From: Mesorhizobium sp. B2-4-3
GTDB lineage: Bacteria > Pseudomonadota > Alphaproteobacteria > Rhizobiales > Rhizobiaceae
Length of the DNA: 64,000 nucleotides
Reading direction: 5' to 3'
Assembly: GCF_006442815.1 (NCBI RefSeq)
Contig: NZ_VFVL01000023.1
Location: 1-64,000 of the forward strand
Below the pieces are notes generated by a model that saw only the letters and a program-made list of their open reading frames with translations, was not told where the DNA came from and searched no databases. Of the stretch, positions 52,855-63,244 are shown piece by piece. Each line of letters opens with the position of its first letter. Positions within the stretch are counted from its first letter, which is position 1. A program made the translations under genes and the position numbers.

Positions 52855-53531
52855 TGCATTCTTTGAACGGCCAGAAAATCGTCGTCGCCAGCCACAATGA
52901 AGGCAAGCTGCGCGAATTCGCCGACCTGATGGCGCCGTTCGGCTTCGAGGCGAAATCGGCCAAGGACTACGGCCTGCCCGAACCCGACGAGACCGGCACC
53001 ACCTTCGAGGAGAACGCCTATATCAAGGCGTATGCGGCCGCCAAGGCGACCGGCCTGCCGGCGCTGTCGGACGATTCAGGCCTCTGCGTCGACGCGCTCG
53101 ACGGCGCGCCGGGGGTCTACACCGCCAACTGGGCCGAGAAGCCCGATGGCAGCAGGGATTTCGGCATGGCCATGCAACGCACCGAAGTGGCGCTGCAGGA
53201 AGTCGGTGCGACCGACCCTTCGCAGCGCACCGGCCGCTTCGTCGCCGTCATATGCCTGGCATTTCCGGACGGCGAGGCCGAGTATTACCGGGGCGAAGCG
53301 GAAGGCAGGCTGGTGTGGCCGCCGCGCGGCGCGCTCGGCTTCGGCTACGATCCGGTGTTCCTGCCCAACGGTTTCGACAAGACCTTTGGCGAGATGAGCG
53401 CGGAAGAAAAGCATGGCTGGAAGCCCGGCCAGGCGACGGCGCTGTCGCACCGCGCCCGCGCCTTCCAGAAATTCGCGCAAGCCCGCCTGGATTTGGCGCG
53501 CCTGGATCTGGCGCGACCAGGATCGTCATGA
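52854..53531 (+). CDS. rdgB: Non-canonical purine NTP pyrophosphatase
   Basis: 225 residues from the ATG at 52854. HAM1/RdgB signature: [63 protein letters not shown] and [12 protein letters not shown]. Removes ITP, dITP and XTP. Start and end overlap the neighbouring genes, so it is part of the VOC-rdgB-hemW operon. Confidence 0.95.
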   Translation: MHSLNGQKIVVASHNEGKLREFADLMAPFGFEAKSAKDYGLPEPDETGTTFEENAYIKAYAAAKATGLPALSDDSGLCVDALDGAPGVYTANWAEKPDGSRDFGMAMQRTEVALQEVGATDPSQRTGRFVAVICLAFPDGEAEYYRGEAEGRLVWPPRGALGFGYDPVFLPNGFDKTFGEMSAEEKHGWKPGQATALSHRARAFQKFAQARLDLARLDLARPGSS

Positions 53532-54700
53532 GCGCCGTGACCCTACCGCTCGACCGCAGCCCTGGCTTCGGCGTCTACATCCACTGGCCGTTCTGCGCGG
53601 CCAAGTGCCCTTATTGCGACTTCAACAGCCATGTCCGCCACCAGCCGGTCGACCAGGAGCGTTTTGCGCGCGCCTTCGAGACCGAGCTTGCGACCATGCG
53701 CGACCGCACCGGCCCGCGCGAGGTGACCAGCATCTTTCTCGGCGGCGGCACGCCGTCGCTGATGAAGCCGGAAACCGTCGCGGCGGTGCTGGAGGCGGTG
53801 GCGAGGAACTGGACGGTGCCGGCCGGCATCGAGGTGACGCTGGAAGCCAACCCGTCCTCGGTCGAGGCCGAGCGTTTCCGCGGCTATCGCGCCGCCGGCG
53901 TCAACCGCGTCTCGCTCGGCGTGCAGGCGCTGAACGACAAGGATTTGCGCTTCCTCGGCCGGCTGCACAATGTCGAGGAGGCGCTGCTGGCAATCGGCCT
54001 CGCACGCGAGATCTTTCCCCGCCTCTCCTTCGACCTGATCTATGCGCGGCCCGGCCAGACGCCGGAGGCGTGGCGGGCGGAGCTGGAGCAGGCGATCGGC
54101 TATGCCGTCGACCATCTTTCGCTCTATCAGCTCACCATCGAGGAGGGCACGCCCTTCCACGCGCTCTACGCGGCGCGGAAATTCACGCTGCCCGACAACG
54201 ACCACGCCGCCGACCTCTACGCGCTGACGCAGGAGGCGACAGCGGCGCATGGCCTGCCGGCCTACGAGATTTCCAACCATGCCCAACCCGGCGCGGAAAG
54301 CCGGCATAATCTGACCTATTGGCGCTACGGCGAATATGTCGGCGTCGGCCCCGGCGCGCATGGCCGCTTCGTCGAGAATGGCCGCCGCACGGTGACGATT
54401 GCGGAAAGAATGCCGGAGACCTGGGCCAATCTGGTCGAGGCCAAAGGGCACGGCGTCACCGGCGGCGAAGTGCTGACCCGCGCGGAAGAGGCCGACGAGT
54501 TCCTGCTGATGGGACTGCGACTGGCCGAAGGCATCGACCTTGAGCGCTACGAGGCGCTCGCTGGGCGCGGCCTGTCGAGTTCGCGGCTTTCGGTGCTGCA
54601 GGAGGAAGGGCTGGTGGCGCCGGTCGGCAATGCCCGGCTGCGTGCGACATCCGCCGGCATGATCGTGCTGGACGCGGTGGTGGCGGATCTGGCGAGGTAA
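53528..54700 (+). CDS. hemW: Radical SAM HemW (heme chaperone-like)
   Basis: 390 residues from the ATG at 53528. SAM-binding cluster motif [19 protein letters not shown] (Cys at 24, 28, 31), plus [17 protein letters not shown]-like [12 protein letters not shown] and [20 protein letters not shown]. Lacks the extra HemN cysteine arrangement, so it is HemW (heme insertion) rather than a coproporphyrinogen oxidase. Overlaps rdgB by 4 bp. Confidence 0.93.
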   Translation: MSAVTLPLDRSPGFGVYIHWPFCAAKCPYCDFNSHVRHQPVDQERFARAFETELATMRDRTGPREVTSIFLGGGTPSLMKPETVAAVLEAVARNWTVPAGIEVTLEANPSSVEAERFRGYRAAGVNRVSLGVQALNDKDLRFLGRLHNVEEALLAIGLAREIFPRLSFDLIYARPGQTPEAWRAELEQAIGYAVDHLSLYQLTIEEGTPFHALYAARKFTLPDNDHAADLYALTQEATAAHGLPAYEISNHAQPGAESRHNLTYWRYGEYVGVGPGAHGRFVENGRRTVTIAERMPETWANLVEAKGHGVTGGEVLTRAEEADEFLLMGLRLAEGIDLERYEALAGRGLSSSRLSVLQEEGLVAPVGNARLRATSAGMIVLDAVVADLAR

Positions 54701-54710
54701 CTCGCGCGTT

Positions 54711-54868
54711 CGTCATTCTCGGGCTTGACCCGAGAATCCATTCCGTGACCAACCCGAAGGACGCTGCGGAACAGAATTCTGCACCGCTGGCGGAACGTCG
54801 AAGTAACGGCATGGATTCCAGGGTCTGCGCGCGTCGCTCCGCTCCTTGCTCCGCCCTGGAATGACGAG
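54711..54868. repeat. Family C element
   Basis: Left arm CTCGGGCTTGACCCGAGAAT, core CAGAATTCTGC, right arm CAGGGTCTGCGCGCGTCGC. Between hemW and the small basic gene. Confidence 0.8.
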
Positions 54869-54888
54869 GCGCGAGGTCGCGAACTGCT

Positions 54889-55077
54889 TTAAGCGTCGTG
54901 CTTCTGGCGGCGCTTGCCGCGGTGCTTCTCGCCATGCGCCTCGTCGTGGCGGACAGGCTTCTGGTCGGCCTTGTCGCGGCGGGCGCCGGACTGGGCGGCG
55001 ATCGGATGTGGAGGGATGCCCTCGCGGGCGGTTTTGCTTTCAAGTCGGCTGATGAAGATGTCGAAGCGATTGGGCAT
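54889..55077 (-). CDS. Small basic protein, unknown
   Basis: 62 residues from the ATG at 55077, which follows a strong GGGAGGAGG site 12 bases upstream; the longer frame to 55143 has no such site. Sequence begins PNRFDIFISRLESK and ends in a His/Lys/Arg-rich tail (RHDEAHGEKHRGKRRQKH). Likely nucleic-acid-binding or disordered; family not recognised. Confidence 0.5.
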   Translation of the reverse strand: MPNRFDIFISRLESKTAREGIPPHPIAAQSGARRDKADQKPVRHDEAHGEKHRGKRRQKHDA

Positions 55078-55215
55078 CGTTCGGTCCTGCCTCCTCCCGG
55101 GGAATCCGGGGTTAAATTCGCCGTTGCCGGTTTCGTTCCGCACTGTGGCAAAGGCATGGCGATTTCCTTACGTCGACCTCACGTTTTGCAACGAGGCGCC
55201 AGCCATGCGAAACAG

Positions 55216-55278
55216 ATTTGGTTCTTTCGCAATTCCGGACGGAAAACCGCGACACACTTTTCCTGGAATTGCTCGGAA
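55216..55278. repeat. Family E repeat, inverted
   Basis: GCAATTCCGGACGGAAAACC arm then CACTTTTCCTGGAATTGC. Ends 14 bases before the rsmI start, so it may influence rsmI leader structure. Confidence 0.7.
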
Positions 55279-55291
55279 TGAGGGGCATTCG

Positions 55292-56188
55292 GTGACCGGC
55301 GACAAACGCAGCTATCTGATCGGGCAGAGCGAGATCGCGGCGCGGCCGCTTCAGCCGGCGCTCTATCTGGTGGCGACGCCGATCGGCAATCTGGCCGACA
55401 TCACGCTGCGCGCGCTGGAGACTCTTGCCGCCGCCGACACCGTCGCCTGCGAGGACACGCGCGTCTCGCGCGTGCTGCTCGAACGCTACGGCATCCGCCG
55501 CCGCACCACCGCCTATCACGAGCACAATGCCGGCGAGGCCGGACCGAAGCTGATCGCTGCGCTCGAAGCCGGGCAGAGCGTGGCGCTGATCTCGGATGCC
55601 GGCACGCCGCTCATTTCCGATCCGGGCTACCGGCTGGTCGGCGAAGCGCTGGACCATGGCATCCGCGTCGTGCCGATCCCCGGCCCGTCGGCGGCGCTCG
55701 CCGCGCTGACCGCGTCGGGCCTGCCATCCGACGCCTTCCTGTTCGCCGGGTTCCTGCCGGTGAAGACCGGGCAGCGGCTGACCAAGCTCGAAACGTTCAA
55801 GCAGGTGCCGGCGACGCTGATCTTCTTCGAATCGCCCAGACGGCTGGCGGAGACGCTTGGCGCCATGGTCGAGGCGCTCGGCGGCGAACGCAAAGCCGCG
55901 ATCGGCCGCGAGCTGACCAAGACGTTCGAGGAGATGCGCATCGGCACGCTTGCCGAGCTGGCCGGCCATTATGCCGCGGCCGACACGCCGAAGGGCGAGA
56001 TCGTCATCTGCGTCGGCCCGCCGGAAGCGGCGGAAGAGGCGCCCGCCGACATCGACCGGCTGCTTCTGTCGCTCGCGGCCGAAATGCCGGCGTCGAAGGC
56101 TGCGGCTGAAGCCGCAAAGATGACCGGCGGGCAGAAGCAGGCGCTCTACCGGCGACTGCTGGAGTTGAGGGAAGGCAGCGGTGGCTGA
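55292..56188 (+). CDS. rsmI: 16S rRNA 2'-O-ribose C1402 methyltransferase
   Basis: 298 residues starting at GTG 55292; the frame is open further upstream into repeat E, where no family residues lie. Tetrapyrrole methylase fold: [59 protein letters not shown] and [16 protein letters not shown]. The C-terminal helical domain ([25 protein letters not shown]) is complete. Overlaps the yraN gene by 8 bp. Confidence 0.93.
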   Translation: MTGDKRSYLIGQSEIAARPLQPALYLVATPIGNLADITLRALETLAAADTVACEDTRVSRVLLERYGIRRRTTAYHEHNAGEAGPKLIAALEAGQSVALISDAGTPLISDPGYRLVGEALDHGIRVVPIPGPSAALAALTASGLPSDAFLFAGFLPVKTGQRLTKLETFKQVPATLIFFESPRRLAETLGAMVEALGGERKAAIGRELTKTFEEMRIGTLAELAGHYAAADTPKGEIVICVGPPEAAEEAPADIDRLLLSLAAEMPASKAAAEAAKMTGGQKQALYRRLLELREGSGG

Positions 56189-56558
56189 ACGCACGGCGGG
56201 CCATCGTCGAAAAGCCTATCGACGCGGCCATCGCGGCGAATGGTTGGCGGCGCTGGCGCTGATGCTGAAAGGCTATCGCATCCTTGCCCGCCGCCACCGC
56301 ACCAGGCTTGGCGAGATCGACCTCATCGCCCGGCGCGGCGACCTCGTCCTGTTCGTCGAGGTCAAGGCGCGGCGCACGCTGATCGAGGCGATGGAAGCGA
56401 TCGGTCGTGAATCGGAGCGCCGCATCGAGGGCGCCGCGGATTTGTGGCTGTCGCGCCAGCCGGATTATGGCAGGCTTTCGATGCGTTTCGACATGGTGGC
56501 GGTGCTGCCCTGGCGCTGGCCGGTGCATGTCGAGAACGCGTTTTATGGACGGAATTGA
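56181..56558 (+). CDS. yraN: YraN/UPF0102 endonuclease-fold protein
   Basis: 125 residues from a GTG start. UPF0102 pattern: [51 protein letters not shown], with the Glu/Asp/Lys residues of a PD-(D/E)XK active site (GEIDLI, FVEVK). Typical partner of rsmI. Role probably in DNA or RNA processing. Confidence 0.93.
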   Translation: MAERTAGHRRKAYRRGHRGEWLAALALMLKGYRILARRHRTRLGEIDLIARRGDLVLFVEVKARRTLIEAMEAIGRESERRIEGAADLWLSRQPDYGRLSMRFDMVAVLPWRWPVHVENAFYGRN

Positions 56559-56614
56559 GGGTCTGCCCAACGGCGATAGGCTGGCGGGACAGCGGCGTTA
56601 AGCGGCCCAGCCGC

Positions 56615-57421
56615 TCACCCCCAAACCATCACCGCCACCAGCCCGACGACACCCACCACAAGCCGCCACCAGCCGAACAGTGAATAGCCGTTGCGCGAGA
56701 CGTAATCGAGCAGGAAGCGCACGACGATGAGCGCGGTGACGAAGGCGGCGATGAAACCGACGGTGATGATCGGCAGGTCGGCCGAGGTCAGCACGTTGCG
56801 GTTCTTGAAAAGGTCGAAGGCGAAGGCGCCGACCATGGTGGGCATGGCCAGGAAGAAGGAGAATTCGGCCGCCGCGCGCTTGTCGACGCCCATCAGCAGC
56901 GCGCCGACGATCGTCGAGCCGGAGCGCGAAGTGCCGGGGATCAGCGACAGGCACTGGAACAGGCCGATCTTGAGGTAAACGTTCAGCGGGAAGCGCTCGA
57001 CATCGTGATGCACCGGCTTGAAGTTGATGCGGTCGACGACGAGCAGCACCACGCCGCCGATGATCAGCATGATGCAGATCAGCCGAGGCGATTCGAACAG
57101 GATGGTCTTGATGAAATCATGCGCCAGCGCGCCAATGACGGCGGCAGGCAGGAAGGCGATGAGGATGCCGATAACGAAATGCCGGGTCTGCGGATCGCTG
57201 GGCAGCTTGATCAGCATCTGCCAGAGCTTGCTGAAATAGACGCTGAGGATCGCCAGGATCGCGCCGAGCTGGATCAGGATCTCGAAGGCCTTGCCGGTGG
57301 AATGGAAGCCGAGGAAATGGCCGGCCAGCAGGATGTGGCCGGTCGAGGACACCGGAATGAACTCGGTCAGGCCCTCCAAAAGCCCGAGCAGCAGCGCTTC
57401 GACGATGGTCTGGCTTTCCAT
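56615..57421 (-). CDS. uppP: Undecaprenyl-diphosphatase
   Basis: 268 residues, integral membrane. BacA motifs: [29 protein letters not shown] (Glu-rich catalytic region) and [34 protein letters not shown]. Converts undecaprenyl pyrophosphate to the monophosphate for cell-wall synthesis. Stand-alone gene. Confidence 0.96.
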   Translation of the reverse strand: MESQTIVEALLLGLLEGLTEFIPVSSTGHILLAGHFLGFHSTGKAFEILIQLGAILAILSVYFSKLWQMLIKLPSDPQTRHFVIGILIAFLPAAVIGALAHDFIKTILFESPRLICIMLIIGGVVLLVVDRINFKPVHHDVERFPLNVYLKIGLFQCLSLIPGTSRSGSTIVGALLMGVDKRAAAEFSFFLAMPTMVGAFAFDLFKNRNVLTSADLPIITVGFIAAFVTALIVVRFLLDYVSRNGYSLFGWWRLVVGVVGLVAVMVWG

Positions 57422-57447
57422 GGCAACCTCTGATCTCGGATGACGGC

Positions 57448-57503
57448 TGGAGCACGATGCCGAAAAGTGTGAAGCGGTTTTCGGACGACATCATGCTCCA
57501 GGG
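57448..57503. repeat. Short hairpin of the rhizobial GGAGCA-type
   Basis: GGAGCACGATGCCGAAAAG and its partner GTCCGAAAACC...ATCATGCTCC form a long imperfect stem just upstream of uppP (minus strand) and before the GST gene. Confidence 0.6.
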
Positions 57504-57634
57504 GAAGGGCTTGCTTGTCATGGGGCGGAAGTGTCCCTATAGGTCGCAACACCCATGACAGCCCCAGGAATCGGGCGGCCAAGACTTACCGGCGCTGCCG
57601 GCCAATTGCCAGTGCGCCTTTTCATCGCGGAACC

Positions 57635-58327
57635 ATGCTGACGCTTTTCCATCATCCCATGTTCGCCACCTGCCGCTTCGCGCGCCTCGCCTTCGGCGAG
57701 TATGGCGAGGAACTGGCGCTGATCGAGGAAAAGCCGTGGACGCGGCGCAAGGAGTTTTTGGCGCTGAACCCGGCCGGCACGCTGCCGATCCTGCTTGCCG
57801 AAGGCGACGTGCCGATCGTCGGCGCCATGGTGATCGCCGAATATCTCGACGAGACGCGCGGCGTCTTGAAGCGCGACAAGCGGCTGTTCGCCGAGGACCC
57901 GATGCAGCGCGCCGAGATCCGCCGGCTGACCGACTGGTATCTGAGCAAGGCCGAAAGCGAAGTGACGCGGCATCTGGTGCGCGAGCGCGTGCTGAAGCCG
58001 GTCATGCCGGAGACCGCCGGCGGCGGCTCGCCGGACTCGGCGGCGATCCGCGCCGCGCGCGCCAACATCCGCCAGCACATGAAATACACCAACTGGCTGG
58101 CCGGCACGCGCCATTGGCTGGCCGGCAACAAGGTGACCTATGCCGACCTCGCGGCGGCGGCGACGCTTTCGGTGCTCGATTATCTCGGCGAGATCGACTG
58201 GCGCGAGCATGCCGCCGCGCGCGAATGGTACACGCGGGTGAAATCGCGGCCGTCGTTCCGGCCACTGCTTTCCGACCGGGTGCGCGGCCTGTCGCCGGTG
58301 TCGCATTATGCGGACCTCGATTTCTGA
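57635..58327 (+). CDS. Glutathione S-transferase family protein
   Basis: 230 residues from the ATG at 57635; longer in-frame start at 57515 precedes non-family sequence. The thioredoxin-like domain ([47 protein letters not shown]) and helical C-terminal domain ([35 protein letters not shown]) are complete. Its end overlaps queG by 20 bp. Substrate unknown. Confidence 0.92.
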   Translation: MLTLFHHPMFATCRFARLAFGEYGEELALIEEKPWTRRKEFLALNPAGTLPILLAEGDVPIVGAMVIAEYLDETRGVLKRDKRLFAEDPMQRAEIRRLTDWYLSKAESEVTRHLVRERVLKPVMPETAGGGSPDSAAIRAARANIRQHMKYTNWLAGTRHWLAGNKVTYADLAAAATLSVLDYLGEIDWREHAAAREWYTRVKSRPSFRPLLSDRVRGLSPVSHYADLDF

Positions 58328-59453
58328 GAGCCTGCGCGCGCTGATCGACGCCGAGGCGCGCCGCGCCGGCTTCGAGGCAGTCGCCGTGACCCGGCCGGAC
58401 GCGATCCCGCTGGCGCCGGCGAGACTCGCCGAATTCGTATCCGACGGTTTCCACGGCTCGATGGAGTGGATCGCCGAGACGGTTCAGCGGCGGGCCGAGC
58501 CCTCGACGCTGTGGCCGGAGGTCTGCTCGATCATCGTGCTGGCGATGAATTACGGCCCAGACCGCGATCCGCGCGATATCCTCGCGAAGTCCGACCGCGG
58601 CGCGATCTCGGTCTATGCGCAAAACCGCGACTACCACGATGTGATGAAGGGCCGGCTGAAGGAGATCGCCGGCAAGATCGTGGCAAAGGCCGGCGGAGAC
58701 GTAAAAGTGTTCGTCGATACCGCGCCTGTCATGGAAAAACCGCTGGCGGAAGCCGCCGGGCTCGGCTGGCAGGGCAAGCACACCAATCTGGTCAGCCGCG
58801 CGCATGGCTCGTGGCTGTTCCTCGGCACCATCTTCACCACCGCGGAGCTTGAACCGGACCAGGCCGAGATCGACCATTGCGGCTCCTGCCGCGCCTGCCT
58901 CGACGCCTGCCCGACCGACGCTTTCCCCGCGCCCTACCGCCTCGACGCGCGGCGCTGCATTTCCTACCTCACCATCGAGAACAAGGGGCCGATCCCGCGC
59001 GAGTTCCGCGACAAGATCGGCAACCGCATCTATGGCTGCGACGATTGCCTGGCCGCCTGCCCGTGGAACAAATTCGCCAGCACGGCTTCGGAGGTGAAGC
59101 TTGCCGCGCGCGCCGATCTGCGCGAGCCGAAGCTGTCGGAACTGTTGCTTCTCGACGACGCAGGCTTCCGGTCATTGTTCTCGGGCTCGCCCATCAAGCG
59201 CATCGGCCGCGACCGTTTCATCCGCAACGTGCTGATCGCCGCCGGCAATTCGGGCGATGCTTCGCTTGCACCGATCGCGCGCCGCCTGCTCGACGATGCC
59301 TCGCCGCTAGTGCGGGGTGCGACAATCTGGGCCCTGTCGCGACTGCTCTCCGGTCGCGAATTTGGCGACCTTGCCGCCACGGCTTCGAAGACCGAGACGG
59401 ATACGACGGTCCGGGAGGAATGGCTGGCAGCGCTGACCGTGAAGGCCGATTGA
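58308..59453 (+). CDS. queG: Epoxyqueuosine reductase QueG
   Basis: 381 residues. Two ferredoxin clusters, [16 protein letters not shown] and [14 protein letters not shown], plus the vitamin B12-binding N-terminus ([27 protein letters not shown]). C-terminal HEAT-like repeat ([17 protein letters not shown]). Last step of queuosine biosynthesis in tRNA. Overlaps the GST gene by 20 bp and precedes an SDR gene by 13 bp. Confidence 0.95.
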   Translation: MRTSISESLRALIDAEARRAGFEAVAVTRPDAIPLAPARLAEFVSDGFHGSMEWIAETVQRRAEPSTLWPEVCSIIVLAMNYGPDRDPRDILAKSDRGAISVYAQNRDYHDVMKGRLKEIAGKIVAKAGGDVKVFVDTAPVMEKPLAEAAGLGWQGKHTNLVSRAHGSWLFLGTIFTTAELEPDQAEIDHCGSCRACLDACPTDAFPAPYRLDARRCISYLTIENKGPIPREFRDKIGNRIYGCDDCLAACPWNKFASTASEVKLAARADLREPKLSELLLLDDAGFRSLFSGSPIKRIGRDRFIRNVLIAAGNSGDASLAPIARRLLDDASPLVRGATIWALSRLLSGREFGDLAATASKTETDTTVREEWLAALTVKAD

Positions 59454-59466
59454 TGGGGGTTCATCG

Positions 59467-60369
59467 ATGAGCGAAACACGCTTCTTCATCTTCGGCGCCG
59501 GCTATTCGGCCAAGGCTTTCGCGCGGGCCAACGAGCGCCACGCGCCGGTCTCCGGCACGACCCGGGCGCCGGAAAAGTTCGAGGCGCTGCGGTCGGCCGG
59601 CATCGAGCCGCTGCGCTTCGACGGCGCGCTGTCGCCCGAGCTCGGCGATGCGCTTGCACAGACCACGCATCTCATCGTCTCGGTCGGCCCCGACGACGCC
59701 GGCGATCCGGTGCTCAACGCCGCCGGCGAGACGATCCGGGCAAAGATGCCGGCGCTCGAGTGGGTCGGCTATCTCTCGACCGTCGGCGTCTATGGCGACC
59801 ATGGCGGTGCCTGGGTGGACGAGACCAGCGCGTGCCGCCCGGTGTCGAAGCGTTCGGTGATGCGGGTGGCGGCCGAACAGGAATGGCTGACGCTTGGCCA
59901 CGAGATCGGCAAACCGGTGGCGATACTGCGGCTTTCCGGCATCTACGGACCGGGCCGCAACGCGCTGGCCAATCTCGAGGACGGCACGGCGCGGCGGCTG
60001 GTCAAGCCGGACCAAGTGTTCAACCGCATCCATTGCGACGACATCGCGGGCGCGCTCTGGCTGCTGGCGGAGAAAAACATTAGCGGCATCTTCAACGTCA
60101 CAGACGACGAGCCGGCGCCGCCGCAGGATGTCGTGGCTTATGCCGCCGGGCTGATGGGCGTCACGCCGCCGCCCGAAATTCCCTTCGAGACTGCCCAACT
60201 TTCGCCCATGGCGCGGTCTTTCTATGGCGAGAACAAGCGCGTCGCGAATCAGGCGATCAAGGCGGCCGGCTATCGCTTCCGGTTTCCGAACTACCGGGTG
60301 GCGCTGGATGGGATGTGGGCCGAGGGCAACTGGCGGGACGGAGAGCCGCGCAGCCCGATGAGGGGCTGA
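59467..60369 (+). CDS. NAD-dependent epimerase/SDR-like protein
   Basis: 300 residues. Rossmann start FIFGAGYSAKAFARA (GAGYSA in place of GxxGxxG) and the extended-SDR body (YLSTVGVYGDHGGAWVDETSACRP, LRLSGIYGPGRNAL, NRIHCDDIAGALWLLAE, FNVTDDEPAPPQDV). The YxxxK catalytic pair is not obvious, so it may bind NAD(P)H without epimerase chemistry. Follows queG closely, probably co-transcribed. Confidence 0.85.
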   Translation: MSETRFFIFGAGYSAKAFARANERHAPVSGTTRAPEKFEALRSAGIEPLRFDGALSPELGDALAQTTHLIVSVGPDDAGDPVLNAAGETIRAKMPALEWVGYLSTVGVYGDHGGAWVDETSACRPVSKRSVMRVAAEQEWLTLGHEIGKPVAILRLSGIYGPGRNALANLEDGTARRLVKPDQVFNRIHCDDIAGALWLLAEKNISGIFNVTDDEPAPPQDVVAYAAGLMGVTPPPEIPFETAQLSPMARSFYGENKRVANQAIKAAGYRFRFPNYRVALDGMWAEGNWRDGEPRSPMRG

Positions 60370-60464
60370 CGATCGATACGGGACGCGCGACGTGGTACGA
60401 TACGTTCCTGATCGGGTCGCTTGAACGCGCGGCAAATGGATAGACTGGAGAGGGACCCAGCCTG

Positions 60465-61547
60465 ATGAATTTGCGATCGCTGCCTGACCGCAAGCCGTTC
60501 CTGACCGCGGCGCTGGCGCTGGTGACGCTAGCCGCGCTTGCGGCTGCCGCCATTTCAGCCGAACCGCGCGCGAAGGACCTGTTCGGCGCCCGAAAGCTGC
60601 CGGCCGTGGCGCCCGCGCAATCCTTCGGCTTCTACTCCAAGGGCTGCTTCACCGGCGGCGTGGCGCTGCCGATGGACGGGCCGACCTGGGAAGTGATGCG
60701 CCCGTCGCGCAACCGGCGCTGGGGCCATCCGGCGATGATCGCGCTGATCGAGAAGCTCGCGCGCGATGCCCAAGCCGACGGCTGGCCGGGGCTTCTGGTC
60801 GGCGACGTCTCGCAACCGCGCGGCGGACCGATGATGACCGGCCATGCCTCGCACCAGATCGGGCTCGACGCCGACATCTGGCTGACGCCGATGCCGAAGC
60901 GGCCGCTGACCATGGCGCAGCGCGAATCGATGAGCGCGACGCTGATGGTCGACGAAAAAACGCATCTGGTGAAGGACGCGCTGTGGACGCCGGCGCATAC
61001 GCGGCTTTTGAAGCGCGCGGCGAGCTATCCGGAGGTCGAGCGCATCCTGGTCAATCCCGGCATCAAGAAGAAGCTCTGCGACACCGTCACCGGCGACCGC
61101 TCCTGGCTGCGCAAGATCCGGCCGTTCTGGGGCCATGACTATCATTTTCATATGCGCATCGGCTGCCAGCCGGGCTCGCCTTTCTGCAAGGGGCAGGAGA
61201 CGACGCCGGACGACGATGGCTGCGGCAAGCCGCTTGCCTGGTGGTTCACCGAGGAGCCGTGGCGGCCGAACAAGAACCCCGATGCGCCCAAGGCGCGCGA
61301 CCTGATGACCATGGCCAATCTGCCGAAGCAATGCCAGGACGTGGTCAATGCGCCCGACGCGCCCTCGCTGGAGGCTGTGACCTATCATGGCGGCGGCGGC
61401 GCCGCGGTGGCCGTGGCCGAGCCGCAGCCGACCGAGCCGGCGGAGACCATCTCCAGCGGCAACGCCGCGATCCCGGCGGCGGCAAGCGCCTTCGCGCCGA
61501 CGCCCAAGATCGGCATCCCGCTGCCAAGGCCAAGGCCGGGAAACTAG
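60465..61547 (+). CDS. mepA: Penicillin-insensitive murein endopeptidase
   Basis: 360 residues. Signal/anchor FLTAALALVTLAALAAAAISA. Zinc ligands are in MMTGHASHQIGLDADIWLTP and FWGHDYHFHMRIGC, with flanking SFGFYSKGCFTGGVALP and GWPGLLVGDVSQPRGG. Cleaves D-alanyl-diaminopimelate crosslinks in the periplasm. The C-terminal 60 residues (AAVAVAEPQPTEPAETIS) are a Pro/Ala-rich tail outside the catalytic fold. Confidence 0.94.
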   Translation: MNLRSLPDRKPFLTAALALVTLAALAAAAISAEPRAKDLFGARKLPAVAPAQSFGFYSKGCFTGGVALPMDGPTWEVMRPSRNRRWGHPAMIALIEKLARDAQADGWPGLLVGDVSQPRGGPMMTGHASHQIGLDADIWLTPMPKRPLTMAQRESMSATLMVDEKTHLVKDALWTPAHTRLLKRAASYPEVERILVNPGIKKKLCDTVTGDRSWLRKIRPFWGHDYHFHMRIGCQPGSPFCKGQETTPDDDGCGKPLAWWFTEEPWRPNKNPDAPKARDLMTMANLPKQCQDVVNAPDAPSLEAVTYHGGGGAAVAVAEPQPTEPAETISSGNAAIPAAASAFAPTPKIGIPLPRPRPGN

Positions 61548-61632
61548 TGGCACTGCACAGGGGATTTTGACCGGTCGGCTCTGTTTGCGTTGGTGGCATG
61601 CCTTGGAGATTGGCCGAAACGCCCATCACGAT

Positions 61633-61930
61633 CGTCATTCCAGGGCGGAGCAGGAGCGAAGCCCCGTCGCGAAGACCCTGGAATCCATGCCGTTACCTTC
61701 GCCAAGGCGTGCGACGGAGCAGAATTCTGCACCGCGGCAACGCTTCGAAGTCACGGCATGGATTCTATGGTCTGCGCCGCGTCGCTTCGCTCCTTGCTCC
61801 GCCATAGAATGACGACGTCGGGGGGCGGCTTCGACCAATCCCCGGCATTTGCGCTGATCTCACGGAAATGAACGGGAAATTTTGCACCAGACAAACGGCA
61901 ACCTTTCAAAATTCCTGTATCAGGAAACTA
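61633..61930. repeat. Composite C plus D repeat, inverted (597-bp gap)
   Basis: Full family C (61633-61814, GCAGAATTCTGC core) followed by family D in reverse (61828-61930; GATCTCACGGAAATG and AACCTTTCAAAATTCC). A family E copy follows. No gene in the gap. Confidence 0.8.
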
Positions 61931-61937
61931 GCGCGCT

Positions 61938-62056
61938 TCACCGTTTCACGGAACGGCGAAACGCCCTATCTCTTTGCTTTGACGCAATTCCGGACGGAAG
62001 GTTACGGTGAAGGCGCCGAGCTTAACCACTCACACTTTTCCTGGAATTGCTCTAAG
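61938..62056. repeat. Family E repeat, inverted
   Basis: Outer arms GCAATTCCGGACGG...CACTTTTCCTGGAATTGC with the CACCGTTTCACGG and GGCGAAACGCCC hairpin on the left. It lies upstream of glk, whose start codon is about 90 bp downstream. Confidence 0.75.
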
Positions 62057-62144
62057 GCGCAAGCGGGCTTCCCCTTTGCGGGGCCATGCGCTAGTCAATC
62101 GATTGAAACGGCGCAGTGGCGCCGCAGCGAGGACGATCAAGAGC

Positions 62145-63164
62145 ATGGCAGGCGAAGACGAGAAGGGGCTGCGGTTTCCGGTCCTGATCGGCGATGTTGG
62201 CGGCACCAATGCGCGCTTCTCGATCGTGCTCGACGCCAATTCGGAAGCGACCGAGCCGCAGATCGTCCAGACCGCCAATTTCAAGACCATCGACGAGGCG
62301 ATCCAGGCGGCAGTGCTCGACCGCTCGTCCATCCAGCCGAATTCGGCGGTGCTGGCGATCGCCGGGCCGGTCGACGGCGACGAGATCCCGCTCACCAACT
62401 GCCCCTGGGTCGTGAAGCCCCGGCAGATGCTTGCCAATCTGGGCTTGAGCGAGGTCGTCGTGCTCAATGATTTCGAGGCGCAGGCGCTGGCCGTGGTGGC
62501 GCTCGGCGAAGAGCATATGGAAAAGATCGGCGGCGGCACGCCGGAACCCAATGCGAGCCGGGTCGTGCTTGGCCCCGGAACGGGTCTCGGCGTCGCCGGG
62601 CTAATCCATGCGCTCGATCATTGGATACCGGTGCCGGGCGAGGGCGGGCATATGGATATCGGTCCGCGCACGCCGCGCGACTTCGAAGTGTTCCCGCATA
62701 TCGACAAGCTGGAGGGCCGCATCTCCGGCGAGCAGATCCTGTGCGGACGCGGCCTGGTCAATGTCTATCGCGCCGTCGCCAGGACGGACGGCAAGCCGAC
62801 GCCTTTCACGACGCCGGCCGAGATCACCGCGGCGGCGCTATCGAAATCCGATCCGGTGGCCGAGGAGGCGCTTTCGCTGTTCGTCGCCTGCCTAGGCCGC
62901 ACCGCCGGCGACCTGGCACTGGTGTTCATGGGCCGCGGCGGCGTGTTCCTGACCGGCGGCATCGCGCAAAAGATCGTGCCGGCGCTGAAGGAAGGCAATT
63001 TCCGCGCAGCCTTCGAGGACAAGGCGCCGCACAGCGCGCTGATGCGCGAAATGCCGGTCTATGTGATCACCCATCCGCTGGCGGCGCTGCTCGGGCTTGC
63101 CGCCTATGCCAGGACGCCTTCGCTGTTCGGCGTGCAGACGGCGGGGCGGCACTGGCGGGCGTGA
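62145..63164 (+). CDS. glk: Glucokinase
   Basis: 339 residues from the ATG at 62145; the longer frame to 62007 reads the repeat. ASKHA fold of the bacterial Glk family: [16 protein letters not shown] (phosphate loop), [43 protein letters not shown] and [12 protein letters not shown]. Phosphorylates glucose with ATP, feeding Entner-Doudoroff metabolism. Confidence 0.94.
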   Translation: MAGEDEKGLRFPVLIGDVGGTNARFSIVLDANSEATEPQIVQTANFKTIDEAIQAAVLDRSSIQPNSAVLAIAGPVDGDEIPLTNCPWVVKPRQMLANLGLSEVVVLNDFEAQALAVVALGEEHMEKIGGGTPEPNASRVVLGPGTGLGVAGLIHALDHWIPVPGEGGHMDIGPRTPRDFEVFPHIDKLEGRISGEQILCGRGLVNVYRAVARTDGKPTPFTTPAEITAAALSKSDPVAEEALSLFVACLGRTAGDLALVFMGRGGVFLTGGIAQKIVPALKEGNFRAAFEDKAPHSALMREMPVYVITHPLAALLGLAAYARTPSLFGVQTAGRHWRA

Positions 63165-63244
63165 TCGCGACCGGTTTCGGGATGGCGATCGGCCGCCGCG
63201 ACGAAGTTTCGCCATAGGCAAGCCGTAGCCGGGGCGCTAAGAGG

